Shown: one piece after another, positions 18,880 through 27,962 of the stretch
How positions within the stretch are numbered: position 1 is the stretch's first letter
How the letters are laid out: every line of letters starts with the position of its first letter
Assembly (NCBI RefSeq): GCF_900103645.1
Contig: NZ_FNHP01000001.1
Coordinates: 1-64,000, forward strand
Source of the DNA: Oryzisolibacter propanilivorax
GTDB taxonomy: Bacteria > Pseudomonadota > Gammaproteobacteria > Burkholderiales > Burkholderiaceae_C
Direction: 5' to 3'
DNA: 64,000 nucleotides
Translations under genes and position numbers: made by a program
The notes under the pieces: model-generated
Told to the model about the DNA's origin: nothing
The model's database searches: none
Seen by the model: the letters and a program-made list of their open reading frames with translations, nothing else

Positions 18880-19788
18880 ATGAACCCCTCTGCCACTGCC
18901 ACCAGCGAATTCGTCGAGCGCGAGGACAGTGCCGTGTACGAGACCGACCAGCCCGTGCTCTACGAGGCGCAGGACGGCATCGCCACGGTCACCATGAACC
19001 GCCCCACGTTCAACAACGTGCAGAATTCGCAGATGACCTACGCCCTGGACGAGGCGTTCCGCCGCGCCGTCGACGACGACGCGGTCAAGGTCATCGTGCT
19101 GCGCGGCAGCGGCAAGCATTTCAGCGCCGGCCACGACATCGGCACGCCCGGGCGGGACATCAACAAGAGCTTCGAGCGCAAGCACCTGTGGTGGGACCAT
19201 GTGAACAAGCCGGGCGGCGAGCAGCTGTTCGCGCGCGAGCAGGAGGTCTACCTGGGCATGTGCCGGCGCTGGCGCGACATTCCCAAGCCCATGGTCGCCA
19301 TGGTGCAGGGCGCCTGCGTCGCCGGAGGGCTGATGCTGGCCTGGGTCTGCGACCTGATCGTCGCCAGCGACGATGCCTTCTTCCAGGATCCGGTGGTGCG
19401 CATGGGCATCCCGGGCGTGGAGTATTTTGCCCACGCCCATGAACTGCATCCGCGCATCGCCAAGGAATTCCTGCTGCTGGGCGAGCGCATGGGTGCCGAG
19501 CGCGCCGCACAGATGGGCATGGTCAACCGTGTCTATCCGCGCGCCGAACTGGAGGAGCAGACCTACGCCATTGCCCGCCGCCTGGCGCAGCAGCCGCGTC
19601 TGGGGCTGGCGCTGACCAAGACGGTGGTCAACCGCGCCGAGGAGCTGCAGGGCCTGCGCGCCACCATGGAAATGGCCTTCGGCTACCACCACTTCGCGCA
19701 TGCCCACAGCCAGGCCATGGGTGCGGGGCAGCTGGGCGGGCACGACGCCAAGTCCATGGTCCAGGCGAACAAGCGGGAGGCCGCGTGA
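18880..19788 (+). CDS. Crotonase-family protein lacking both catalytic Glu
   Basis: A 302-aa crotonase-fold protein with oxyanion segments KHFSAGHDI (79-87) and GACVAGGLML (144-153). The two Glu of true enoyl-CoA hydratases are absent: the first falls in AGGLML and the second in FFQDPVVRMGIPG, where PE is replaced by PV. It also has a long insert after GHDI (about 88-122, Trp/Lys-rich). It is probably a C-C or thioester hydrolase or lyase acting beside IpdAB, not a hydratase. The start overlaps the ipdB stop region; its end overlaps ipdC by GTGA. Confidence 0.72.
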   Translation: MNPSATATSEFVEREDSAVYETDQPVLYEAQDGIATVTMNRPTFNNVQNSQMTYALDEAFRRAVDDDAVKVIVLRGSGKHFSAGHDIGTPGRDINKSFERKHLWWDHVNKPGGEQLFAREQEVYLGMCRRWRDIPKPMVAMVQGACVAGGLMLAWVCDLIVASDDAFFQDPVVRMGIPGVEYFAHAHELHPRIAKEFLLLGERMGAERAAQMGMVNRVYPRAELEEQTYAIARRLAQQPRLGLALTKTVVNRAEELQGLRATMEMAFGYHHFAHAHSQAMGAGQLGGHDAKSMVQANKREAA

Positions 19789-20912
19789 ACGGTCCTGCTT
19801 CCGAACTGCACACGCCGCTGTGCGAGCTGCTGGGCTGCCGCTACCCCATCGTGCAGACGGCGATGGGCTGGGTGGCCGGCGCCGACCTGGTGGCAGCGAC
19901 GACCAACGCCGGGGGCTTCGGCTTCCTGGCCGGCGCGACCATCGCCGCCGACCGCATCGAGGGCGAGATCCTGAAGGTCAAGCGCCTGACGGATGACCGT
20001 CCGTTCGGTCTGAACTTCCACATGTTCCAGCCCAACGCCCAGCAACTGCTGGACCTGGCGGTGAAGTACCGCGTGCGCGCGGTGAGCTATGGCCGCGGGC
20101 CGGACAAAAAGGTCATCGGCCGGCTGCGCGACGCCGGCGTCGTCTGCATGCCCACGGTGGGAGCGCTCAAGCATGCGCTCAAGGCTATCGAGATGGGTGC
20201 CAACGCCATCACGGTGCAGGGCGGCGAAGGCGGGGGCCACACCGGCAGCGTGCCGACCACGGTGTTGCTGCCGCAGGTGGTGGACGCGGTGCAGGTGCCG
20301 GTGATCGCTGCCGGTGGGTTCTACGACGGACGCGGCCTGCTGGCGGCGCTGGCCTATGGCGCGCAGGGCATCGCCATGGGCACGCGCTTCCTGATGACCA
20401 GCGATTCCCAGGTGCCGGACGCCACGCTGCAGCGCTATGTGCAGACGCGCGACGCCGAGAAGATCGCCATTTCCTATCTGGTGGACGGCATGCCGCAGCG
20501 CATGATCCCCAACGAATACCTGACCATGCTCGAGCGCGCCAGCCCACTCAAGCGCCTGCGCATTGCCCTGGGGCTGGCGCTGCAGTGGAAGTCCGAGACC
20601 GGCATGACCACTGCCCAGGCGGCCAGCATCTTCATGAAGGCGTTGCGCGAGGATTCGTCCTCGGTAGCGCAGACGGTGATGGCTGCCAACGCGCCCATGC
20701 TGCTGCAGCGCTCGATGGTGCAGGGCAACCCGGCCGAAGGCGTGATGTCCGCCGGCCAGGTGGCGGCGCTGATTCCGCGCCTGGACAGCTGCGAGAGCGT
20801 GATCTCCGGCATCGTGCGCCAGGCGCTGGAGCGGCGCGACGCGCTGAACCGGTTGACGGCTCCAGGCCCTGCCGTGCCCGCTTCCCCCAGCCGGGCGGCG
20901 GCCGTCGCCTGA
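19785..20912 (+). CDS. ipdC: Flavin-dependent reductase of C/D-ring degradation, nitronate monooxygenase fold
   Basis: A 375-aa protein of the 2-nitropropane dioxygenase fold that tracks mycobacterial IpdC: MGWVAGADLVAATTNAGG, the FMN/active-site motif GGEGGGHTG (146-154, His152), AAGGFYDGRGL, and GTRFLMTSDSQVPDA. IpdC prepares the indane-derived CoA ester before ring opening. It starts with GTG at 19785, preceded by GGGAGG and overlapping the previous stop. Confidence 0.88.
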   Translation: MNGPASELHTPLCELLGCRYPIVQTAMGWVAGADLVAATTNAGGFGFLAGATIAADRIEGEILKVKRLTDDRPFGLNFHMFQPNAQQLLDLAVKYRVRAVSYGRGPDKKVIGRLRDAGVVCMPTVGALKHALKAIEMGANAITVQGGEGGGHTGSVPTTVLLPQVVDAVQVPVIAAGGFYDGRGLLAALAYGAQGIAMGTRFLMTSDSQVPDATLQRYVQTRDAEKIAISYLVDGMPQRMIPNEYLTMLERASPLKRLRIALGLALQWKSETGMTTAQAASIFMKALREDSSSVAQTVMAANAPMLLQRSMVQGNPAEGVMSAGQVAALIPRLDSCESVISGIVRQALERRDALNRLTAPGPAVPASPSRAAAVA

Positions 20913-20947
20913 GGCGTGTTTCCAATACTTTGAAAAGCATCTTTTCC

Positions 20948-21706
20948 ATGTCCAGCCCTCAGTTCCACTCCACCCTCCATGACAGCGGCATCGCCGAGCT
21001 GGTGATAGACCGTGCGCCAGTCAACGCGCTGAACGCGGCCGGCTGGAACGGCCTGGCGCGCGAGATCCAGGCGCTGGGCGACAACCCGGCGGTGCGCGTG
21101 ATCGTCATCCGCGCCGAGAACCGGGGTTTTTGCGCCGGCGTGGACATCAAGGAGCTGGCTGCCAACGACAAGCTCATCGTCGAGGTCAATGCCGGCAACT
21201 ACGCCACCTTCAAGGCCGTACACCTGAACCAGGTGCCGGTGATCGCGGCCGTGCATGGCTTCGTGCTGGGCGGCGGCATCGGCATCTGCGGCGCAGCCGA
21301 CATCGTCATCGCCGCCGAGGACGCGACCTTCGGCCTGCCCGAGGTGGACCGGGGCGCCATGGGTGGTGCGGCGCACCTGCAGCGCATGTTCGGCGTTCAA
21401 AAGACGCGCTACCTGTTCTTCACCGGCGAGATGATCGGCGCCGCCGAGGCGCTGCGCCTGGGTGCCATCGAGCGCGTGGTGCCGCGCGAGCAGCTGCGCG
21501 AGAGCGCCATGGAGGTTGCCGGCAAGATCGCCGCCAAGAGCCCGGCCATGATCCGCATCGCCAAGGAAGCCCTCACCGGCATCGAGGACGGCAACCTGGA
21601 GGACAAGTACCGCTGGGAGCAGGGCTTTACCCTGCAGGCCTACATGAGCCCGGATTCCGCCGAGACGCGCGATGCCTTCGTTCAGAAGCGGGACGCCAAG
21701 TTCTGA
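20948..21706 (+). CDS. echA20: D-ring-opening crotonase EchA20
   Basis: This 252-aa crotonase is close to M. tuberculosis EchA20 throughout: FCAGVDIKEL (61-70), VNAGNYATFKAVH, GFVLGGGIGICGAADI, FGLPEVDRGAMGGAAHL, and the C-terminal YRWEQGFTLQ. EchA20 hydrolyses the five-membered D ring of 5-hydroxy-HIC-CoA. As in that enzyme, the first hydratase Glu is Gly (GGGIG) and the second (PEVDRG) is kept. It follows ipdC by 35 bases. Confidence 0.88.
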   Translation: MSSPQFHSTLHDSGIAELVIDRAPVNALNAAGWNGLAREIQALGDNPAVRVIVIRAENRGFCAGVDIKELAANDKLIVEVNAGNYATFKAVHLNQVPVIAAVHGFVLGGGIGICGAADIVIAAEDATFGLPEVDRGAMGGAAHLQRMFGVQKTRYLFFTGEMIGAAEALRLGAIERVVPREQLRESAMEVAGKIAAKSPAMIRIAKEALTGIEDGNLEDKYRWEQGFTLQAYMSPDSAETRDAFVQKRDAKF

Positions 21707-21761
21707 CCATCCTTCAGACACCGATTCACTCAGCAGATTGCGCAACCCAAGAGATATCGCA

Positions 21762-22916
21762 ATGGATCTGACCTACACCCCCGCCCAGCAGGCGTTCCGC
21801 GCCGAGGTGCGTGCCTGGCTGAAGGACAACGTGCCCGCGCAGCGGCTGCAAAGCTACGACACACGCGAGGGTTTCGAGCAGCACCGCCGTTGGGAAGCCC
21901 AGCTGGCCAGTGCCGGTTTCAGCAGCGTCACCTGGCCCAAAGAGCTGGGCGGGCGCGGTTGCGACCTGAATGAATGGCTGATCTTCGAGGAGGAATACTG
22001 GGCAGCGGATGCCCCGGCGCGGGTGAACCAGAACGGTATCTTGCTGCTCGGGCCGACGTTGATGGAGTTCGGCACCGAAGAGCAGAAGGCACGCTTTTTG
22101 CCGCGCATGGCGCGCTGCGACGACATGTGGGCACAGGGCTGGTCGGAGCCGGGCGCGGGCTCGGACATGGCGGCCATCAGCAGCCGCGCCATCCGCCAGG
22201 GCGATAAATTCATCCTGAACGGCCAGAAGATCTGGTCCACCCGAGCGGTGTTCGCCAACTGGCTGTTCGGCCTGTTCCGCAGCGACCCCGCCTCCAGCCG
22301 GCATCACGGTCTGAGCTACATCCTGGTGCCACTCGATTCGCCCGGCATCACGGTGCGACCGATCCGTGCCATCAACGGCACCGACCATTTCGCCGAGATC
22401 TTCTTCGACGATGTCGAGGTGCCGGCCGAGAACCTGATCGGCGGCGAGGGCAAGGGCTGGAACGTGGCCATGGCCACCGCCGGCTTCGAGCGCGGCCTGC
22501 TGCTGCGCTCGCCCGCGCGCTACCAGCGCAGCGCGCAAAAGCTGGCGCAGCTGTACCAGCGCAACCGCGCGCAGGCCGACCGCGACCCTTCCATCCGCGA
22601 CGCCGTGCTGCGTGCCTGGATGGGCGCCGAGGCCTACACGCTGTCGTCCTACCACACCGTCGGCCGCCTGCACAAGGGCGCGCGCATCGGCGCCGAGGCC
22701 AGCACCAACAAGCTGGCCTGGTCGGAGCTGGACATCCTGATCCACGACACGGCGATGCGCATCCTGGGCCAGCGCGCCGAGGTGTTGGACGACGGCGAGG
22801 CCAACGAATGGCTGGAAGGCTTCCTGTTCGCCCAGGCCGGCCCCATCTACGCCGGCAGCAACGAGATCCAGCGCAACATCATTGCCCAGCGCATGCTGGG
22901 ACTGCCCAAGTCCTGA
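21762..22916 (+). CDS. Acyl-CoA dehydrogenase (steroid C/D-ring type, catalytic-type subunit)
   Basis: A 384-aa acyl-CoA dehydrogenase with the N-terminal helical domain, the FAD/substrate strand WSEPGAGSDMA, GQKIWSTRA, and the C-terminal YAGSNEIQRNIIAQR. Length and position beside echA20/ipdC suggest FadE30 or a subunit of an IpdE-type heteromer with the next gene. It desaturates the CoA-activated indane propanoate. Start at 21762 chosen because it begins the conserved MDLTYTPAQQAFRAEVR. Confidence 0.82.
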   Translation: MDLTYTPAQQAFRAEVRAWLKDNVPAQRLQSYDTREGFEQHRRWEAQLASAGFSSVTWPKELGGRGCDLNEWLIFEEEYWAADAPARVNQNGILLLGPTLMEFGTEEQKARFLPRMARCDDMWAQGWSEPGAGSDMAAISSRAIRQGDKFILNGQKIWSTRAVFANWLFGLFRSDPASSRHHGLSYILVPLDSPGITVRPIRAINGTDHFAEIFFDDVEVPAENLIGGEGKGWNVAMATAGFERGLLLRSPARYQRSAQKLAQLYQRNRAQADRDPSIRDAVLRAWMGAEAYTLSSYHTVGRLHKGARIGAEASTNKLAWSELDILIHDTAMRILGQRAEVLDDGEANEWLEGFLFAQAGPIYAGSNEIQRNIIAQRMLGLPKS

Positions 22917-22939
22917 GGCTGCGGCCCGAGGAGCACACC

Positions 22940-24079
22940 ATGGATTTCACCTTCTCCGAAGACCAGATCGCGTTTCGCGATTCCATCAGCCGCTTCCTGA
23001 TGACCGAGGCCGCGCCCGAGCATCTGCGCGACATCTGGGAAACCCAGTCCGGCCATGCGCCCGAGCTGTGGGCCCGACTGGCCGAGCAGGGCCTGCTGGG
23101 ATTGTCGGTGCCCGAGGCCGAAGGCGGCATGGGCATGAACGACATCGACTGGGCGCTGCTGCTGCAGGAGACCGGCTATTACGCGCTGCCCGACTGCGTG
23201 ACCGACACCGCCTATGTTGCTGTCGGCATGCTGGCGGCGCTGCCGCCCGAGCATCCGGTGCGCGTGCGTTGGCTGCCGCGCATCGCTGCGGGCAAGTGCT
23301 GCGTTGCCGTGGGCCATCCACTGAACCTGCACGTGCTGGGTGCGGCCACGGCGGACCTGCTGCTGCTGCCGCACCGCACCGAGGCCGGACTGGAGCTGCA
23401 CGCCGTGCTGCCGGCCGATTGCCGCATCACGCCGCTGCGCAGCCTGGACTCCTCGCGCCGGCTGTGCCAGGTGCAGTGGACGCCTGGTGCTGCCACGCTG
23501 ATTCTCGACGGCGCCAGCGGCGCTGCCGTCTGGCGCCAGGCCGGCCTGCGCGGCGCCCTGGCGGCTTCGGCGCAGCTGGTGGGGCTGGCCCAGCGCATGC
23601 TGGACCTGTCGGTGGACTATGCGGCGCAGCGCAAGCAGTTCGACCGCGCCATCGGCAGCTTCCAGGCCGTGCAGCACCATCTGGCTGATATTGTCACCCG
23701 GGTCGAATTCGCCAAGCCGGTGCTGTACCGCGCCTTCTACGCGCTGCAACACGGTGAGCCCGAGGCAGCGCTGCGTGTATCGCATGCCAAGCTGCAGTGC
23801 GGCGAGGCCGGCTGGTTCGCGGCGCGCAACGGCCTGCAGGTGCACGGTGCCATGGGCTACACCTGGGAGGTCGACCTGCAGATGTTCATGAAGCGCGCCT
23901 GGGCGCTAGACGCTGCCTGGGGCGACCGCGCCCACCACAGCGGCAACCTGGCCACTGGTCTGCTGGAAGGCGAGCACCCGCCCATCGGGCCGGGCCATAC
24001 CTTCGACCGGCAGGACGTGGGTGCCGCCGGGCAGGCCGTGCCCGTGCGCCAGGCTGTGCCCGAGGAGGTGGCGGCATGA
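22940..24079 (+). CDS. Acyl-CoA dehydrogenase, partner subunit
   Basis: A 379-aa ACAD-fold protein with a standard N-terminal domain and a C-terminal helical domain (YAAQRKQFDRAIGSFQAVQHHLADI, QVHGAMGYTWE). The middle strand lacks the usual SEPGAGSD FAD-contacting motif (here AVGHPLNLHVLG). That is typical of the partner in heterotetrameric steroid ACADs. GAGGAG precedes the ATG, 23 bases after the previous gene; its end overlaps fadA6 by ATGA. A C-terminal tail of about 30 residues extends past the usual end. Confidence 0.82.
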   Translation: MDFTFSEDQIAFRDSISRFLMTEAAPEHLRDIWETQSGHAPELWARLAEQGLLGLSVPEAEGGMGMNDIDWALLLQETGYYALPDCVTDTAYVAVGMLAALPPEHPVRVRWLPRIAAGKCCVAVGHPLNLHVLGAATADLLLLPHRTEAGLELHAVLPADCRITPLRSLDSSRRLCQVQWTPGAATLILDGASGAAVWRQAGLRGALAASAQLVGLAQRMLDLSVDYAAQRKQFDRAIGSFQAVQHHLADIVTRVEFAKPVLYRAFYALQHGEPEAALRVSHAKLQCGEAGWFAARNGLQVHGAMGYTWEVDLQMFMKRAWALDAAWGDRAHHSGNLATGLLEGEHPPIGPGHTFDRQDVGAAGQAVPVRQAVPEEVAA

Positions 24080-25230
24080 GCGCGCAGGCATACATCGTCG
24101 ATGCCCTGCGCTCGCCCACCGGCAAGCGCAAGGGTTCGCTGGCCCATGTGCACGGCGCCGACCTGGGTGCGCATGTGATCAAGGCACTGGTCGAGCGCAA
24201 CGCCGTGCCGGCCGACGAATATGACGACGTGATCTTCGGCTGCGTCGACACCATCGGCCCGCTCGCCGGCGACATCGCGCGCACCTCGTGGCTGGCAGCT
24301 GGCATGCCCCTGAATGTGCCCGGCACCACGGTGGACCGCCAGTGCGGCTCGTCGCAGCAGGCGATCCACTTCGCTGCGCAGGCGGTGATGAGCGGCACGC
24401 AGGACGTGGTGCTGGCCGGCGGCGTGCAGACCATGAGTGCCATTCCGATTTCCTCGGCCATGCTGGCCGGCCAGCCGCTGGGCTTCACCACGCCGTTCGC
24501 CGAGAGCCGTGGCTGGCAGGCCCGCTTCGGTGACGCCCCGGTGAACCAGTTCTACGCTGCCCAGCGCATCGCCGACCACTGGGGCGCCAGCCGTGCCGAC
24601 ATGGAGGTGTTCGCCAAGGAAAGCCACGACCGCGCCTTGCGGGCGATCGCCGAGGGCCGCTTCGAGCGCGAGATCGTGCCCTTCGGCGATTTCCGGATGG
24701 ACGAGACAGCGCGCCAGAGCACGCTGGAGAAGATGGCCACTCTGGAGCCAGTGGACCCGACCTATCCGTCCATCACCGCCGCCGTGTCCAGTTCCACCTG
24801 CGACGCCGCCGCCGCCGTGCTGGTGGTGTCCGAGGCGGCGCTCAAGCGCTACAACCTCACGCCGCGCGCGCGCATCCACCACATGAGCGTGCGCGCCGAC
24901 GACCCGATCTGGCACCTGACGGCGCCGATCCCGGCCACCGAACATGCCTTGAAGAAGGCGGGCATGAAGATGTCCGACATCGACCTGGTCGAGATCAACG
25001 AGGCCTTTGCCTCGGTGGTCATGGCGTGGCTCAAGGAAACCGGCTACGACCATGCGCGCACCAACGTCAACGGCGGTGCCATCGCCCTCGGCCATCCCCT
25101 GGGCGCGTCCGGGGCCAAGCTGATGACCACGCTGCTGCACGAACTCGAGCGCACCGGTGGCCGCTACGGCCTGCAGACCATGTGCGAGGGCGGCGGCCAG
25201 GCCAACGTGACCATCATCGAGCGCATGTAG
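24076..25230 (+). CDS. fadA6: C/D-ring degradation thiolase FadA6
   Basis: A 384-aa thiolase matching M. tuberculosis FadA6: [34 protein letters not shown] with nucleophile Cys90, [33 protein letters not shown] with His340 and TMCEGG with Cys370. It removes acetyl-CoA from a 3-oxoacyl-CoA formed during C/D-ring breakdown. It is the last gene of the operon that starts at 16273; a very strong hairpin follows. Confidence 0.88.
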   Translation: MSAQAYIVDALRSPTGKRKGSLAHVHGADLGAHVIKALVERNAVPADEYDDVIFGCVDTIGPLAGDIARTSWLAAGMPLNVPGTTVDRQCGSSQQAIHFAAQAVMSGTQDVVLAGGVQTMSAIPISSAMLAGQPLGFTTPFAESRGWQARFGDAPVNQFYAAQRIADHWGASRADMEVFAKESHDRALRAIAEGRFEREIVPFGDFRMDETARQSTLEKMATLEPVDPTYPSITAAVSSSTCDAAAAVLVVSEAALKRYNLTPRARIHHMSVRADDPIWHLTAPIPATEHALKKAGMKMSDIDLVEINEAFASVVMAWLKETGYDHARTNVNGGAIALGHPLGASGAKLMTTLLHELERTGGRYGLQTMCEGGGQANVTIIERM

Positions 25231-25248
25231 GGCCATTGCCCCCTTGAA

Positions 25249-25277
25249 GGCCGCATGGGGCGCCGCCCCATGCGGCC
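25249..25277. terminator. Strong hairpin after fadA6
   Basis: A perfect 13-bp stem (25249-25261 with 25265-25277) and a three-base loop. No T tract. It separates the C/D-ring operon from the amidase gene and probably stops or attenuates transcription. Confidence 0.6.
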
Positions 25278-25376
25278 GTGGCCGCGGCACGGCCGCCATG
25301 CCGGTGCCAGCCCGAAGCCCGGGCAGAACCGCCGCGCGCCGGAAAAACACAAGAAATGACCGACGGAGACAACAGC

Positions 25377-26954
25377 GTGCCAGACATTCCCCAGCATCTC
25401 GAACGCCGCGCCTTTCTCATGGGCGCCGCGGCCGCCGCCGCGACCACCGCGCTGCCAGCAGCCCAGGCCCGCACGCCGGCCAGGCCGGTCGCGGCAGACG
25501 TTGCGCCGGACGACGCCATGGCGCTGGCGCACAGCCTGCGCCGCGGCGACATCACGCCGCTGGAAGCGCTGGATGCCGCACTGGCGCGCGTCGAGGCCCT
25601 GCCGCAGCTGAACGCAGTGGTGATCCGCGACTACGACCAGGCGCGCGCGCAGGCGCGGCAACTCTCGGCCCTGGGGCGCGATGCGCGCGAGCGTGCCACG
25701 GCACAGGCGCCACTGTGGGGCGTGCCCTTCGTGCTCAAGGACCTGGGCGTGGCCATGGCCGGCACCGTCACCAGCAACGGCTGCGCCTTCTTCAAGGACG
25801 CCGTGGCGCCGCGCGACTCGACGCTGGTGCAGCGCTACAAGGCCGCCGGACTGAACATCTTCGGCAAGACGGCGTCGCCCGAGTTCGGCATGACCACGAC
25901 CACCGAGTCGCGGCTGTACGGCGCCACGCGCAACCCGTGGAGTCCCGGCCACACCACCGGCGGTTCGTCCGGCGGCACGGCGGCGGCGGTGGCGGCCGGC
26001 ATCGTTGCCGTGGGCCATGCCAGCGACGGCGGGGGCTCGATCCGCATCCCGGCGGCGCACTGCGGCCTGTTTGGCCTGAAGCCCAGCCGCGGCCGTGTGC
26101 CGGCGGGCCCGGACGCGCTGGACGGTGCCATTGGCCTGAGCGTGAACCACGTCATCAGCCGCAGCGTGCGCGACAGCGCGCTGCTGCTCGACCTGACGGC
26201 CGGCCCCGAGGCCGGCTCGCGCGTGCACCCGCCGCTGGACGTGCAGGGCGGCTACCTGCAGGCGCTGCAGCAGCCTGAGCGCCGGCTGCGCATCGCCGTC
26301 TGGCGCAAGAACTATTTCGGTGTGCCGGTGCATGCCGACTGCTTGGCGGCGGTGGACCGCGCGGTCGCCCTGTGCGAGGCCATGGGCCATGTGCTGGAGG
26401 AGGCCATGCCGCAGCTGCCGGTGGCCGAGATCTATGCCGGCATGGGTCCGGGCATGTCGGCCGGACTGCTCAGCGCGGTGCAGTACCGCGAAAAGCAGCT
26501 GGGCCGCGCAGTGCGCGAGGACGAGATGGAGCCGCTGAACTGGCTGGCGCTGCAGGGTGCGCGCAAGGCCAGCGCGCTGGACCTGTACCGCGGCCGTGCC
26601 GGCTTCGACCGCGCCGGCCAGCTGTTGGACGCGTTCCTGGCCGACTACGACCTGATCCTGACCCCGACCACGGCCGTGCCGGCGCAACTGCTGGGTGCGC
26701 TGCGACTGGACCAGCCCTATGAGAGTTACGCCGCCGAGGCCATGAAGTCGTCGGCCTTCACCTCGCTGTTCAACATCAGCGGGCACCCGGCGATGTCGGT
26801 GCCGCTGCACTGGACGGCGCAGGATCTGCCAGTGGGTTCGCATTTCGTGGCGCCGTTCGGCGGCGAAGGGCGGCTGCTGCGCCTGGCGGCGCAGCTGGAG
26901 CAGGCGCAGCCCTGGGCGCAGCGCCGTCCCGATTTGTCAGCGCTGCAGGCCTGA
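25377..26954 (+). CDS. Tat-exported amidase-signature hydrolase
   Basis: A 525-aa amidase-signature enzyme with the full Ser-cisSer-Lys triad: Lys121 (FVLKDLG), the Ser pair 197-198 (TTGGSSGGT) and nucleophile Ser221 (SDGGGSIRIPA). The N-terminus is a twin-arginine signal (LERRAFLMGAAAAAATTALPAAQA), so it probably acts in the periplasm. Within a bile-acid-type cluster, a plausible role is cleavage of the glycine or taurine amide of conjugated bile salts, by analogy only. GTG 25377 has GGAG eight bases before it; ATG 25356 is the alternative. No steroid operator lies in front. Confidence 0.78.
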   Translation: MPDIPQHLERRAFLMGAAAAAATTALPAAQARTPARPVAADVAPDDAMALAHSLRRGDITPLEALDAALARVEALPQLNAVVIRDYDQARAQARQLSALGRDARERATAQAPLWGVPFVLKDLGVAMAGTVTSNGCAFFKDAVAPRDSTLVQRYKAAGLNIFGKTASPEFGMTTTTESRLYGATRNPWSPGHTTGGSSGGTAAAVAAGIVAVGHASDGGGSIRIPAAHCGLFGLKPSRGRVPAGPDALDGAIGLSVNHVISRSVRDSALLLDLTAGPEAGSRVHPPLDVQGGYLQALQQPERRLRIAVWRKNYFGVPVHADCLAAVDRAVALCEAMGHVLEEAMPQLPVAEIYAGMGPGMSAGLLSAVQYREKQLGRAVREDEMEPLNWLALQGARKASALDLYRGRAGFDRAGQLLDAFLADYDLILTPTTAVPAQLLGALRLDQPYESYAAEAMKSSAFTSLFNISGHPAMSVPLHWTAQDLPVGSHFVAPFGGEGRLLRLAAQLEQAQPWAQRRPDLSALQA

Positions 26955-27016
26955 TGTTCAACAGCGCAGGCGCGGCCGGGGCCGTCGCCTGCATGGCAAG
27001 CAAGAAGAGGAAACCC

Positions 27017-27892
27017 ATGGGTATTTGCAACAACCGAACAGTGGTCATCACCGGCGCCGGCGGCGGCCTGGGGCGCGCCTATGCCCTGGCCTTCGCGCAG
27101 GAAGGCGCGAACGTGGTGGTCAACGACATCCGCGCCGAGGCCGCGCAGGCGGTGGCCGACGAGGTCAGGACGGCCGGCGGCCAGGCGCTGGCCAACAGTG
27201 GCGACATCACCACCGTGGCCGGCGCGCAATCCATCTTGGATGCGACGCTGGCCGCGTTTGGCGACGTGCAGGTCATCGTCAACAACGCCGGCGTGCTGCG
27301 TGACCGCATGTTCCTGTCGCTGTCCGAGGAAGACTGGGACATGGTGATGCGTGTGCACCTGCGCGGGCACTTCTGCATGGCCAAGGTGTTCGGCGGCTAC
27401 TGGCGCGACCAGAAGAAGGCCGGCAGGGAGGTGGATGCGCGCATCATCAACACCAGCTCGGGCGCGGGACTGCAAGGATCCATCGGCCAGAGCAACTATG
27501 CCGCGGCCAAGGCCGGCATCGCGGGCCTGACGCTGGTGCAGGCGGCCGAGCTGGCACGCTACGGCATCACCGCCAACTGCCTGGCGCCGGCGGCGCGCAC
27601 CGCCATGACCGAGGGCGCCATGCCCGACATGGTGAAGAAGCCCGAGTCCGGTTTCGACGTGTGGGACCCGCTGAACGTCGCCTCCATCGTCGTCTGGCTC
27701 GGCAGCCCGCTGTCGCGCCACGTCACCGGCCGCTGCTTCGAGGCCAAGGGCGGCGAGCTGTCGGTGGCGGATGGCTGGTTCACCGGCCAGATCCGCGACA
27801 AGCAGGCGCGCTGGGAGCCGGCCGAGCTGACCGAGGTGGTCGACGGGCTCATCGCCCAGGGCCGCACGCCGCAGAAGGTCTACGGCACCTGA
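27017..27892 (+). CDS. ipdF: SDR-family dehydrogenase of C/D-ring degradation, IpdF-like
   Basis: A 291-aa SDR with ITGAGGGLGRAYALAFAQEGA, NNAG, and SSGAGLQGSIGQSNYAAAK (Ser, Tyr, Lys). The stretch YWRDQKKAGREVDARIINTS and the C-terminal tail EPAELTEVVDGLIAQGRTP match my recollection of mycobacterial IpdF, which acts on the 5-hydroxyl of the HIP-CoA series. It is clearly different from the other SDRs here. AAGAGG lies 6 bases before the ATG. It sits between the amidase and an ACAD pair. Confidence 0.75.
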   Translation: MGICNNRTVVITGAGGGLGRAYALAFAQEGANVVVNDIRAEAAQAVADEVRTAGGQALANSGDITTVAGAQSILDATLAAFGDVQVIVNNAGVLRDRMFLSLSEEDWDMVMRVHLRGHFCMAKVFGGYWRDQKKAGREVDARIINTSSGAGLQGSIGQSNYAAAKAGIAGLTLVQAAELARYGITANCLAPAARTAMTEGAMPDMVKKPESGFDVWDPLNVASIVVWLGSPLSRHVTGRCFEAKGGELSVADGWFTGQIRDKQARWEPAELTEVVDGLIAQGRTPQKVYGT

Positions 27893-27962
27893 AGTCGGTA
27901 CAGGGCGGCAGGGCCTACCTGCCGTCACGCCGGTGGTTGTGTTCATTTCCTGGTGAGCGGTG

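Noticed and set aside
17070-18902. Long minus-strand frame opposite ipdA and ipdB
   Set aside because: His/Val/Gln-rich shadow translation; the plus-strand proteins match known families along their whole length.
27906-27924. Hairpin CGGCAGG/CCTGCCG between IpdF and the next ACAD gene
   Set aside because: Only 7 bp and no T tract; the gap is 70 bases and the genes probably form one operon. Left unassigned.
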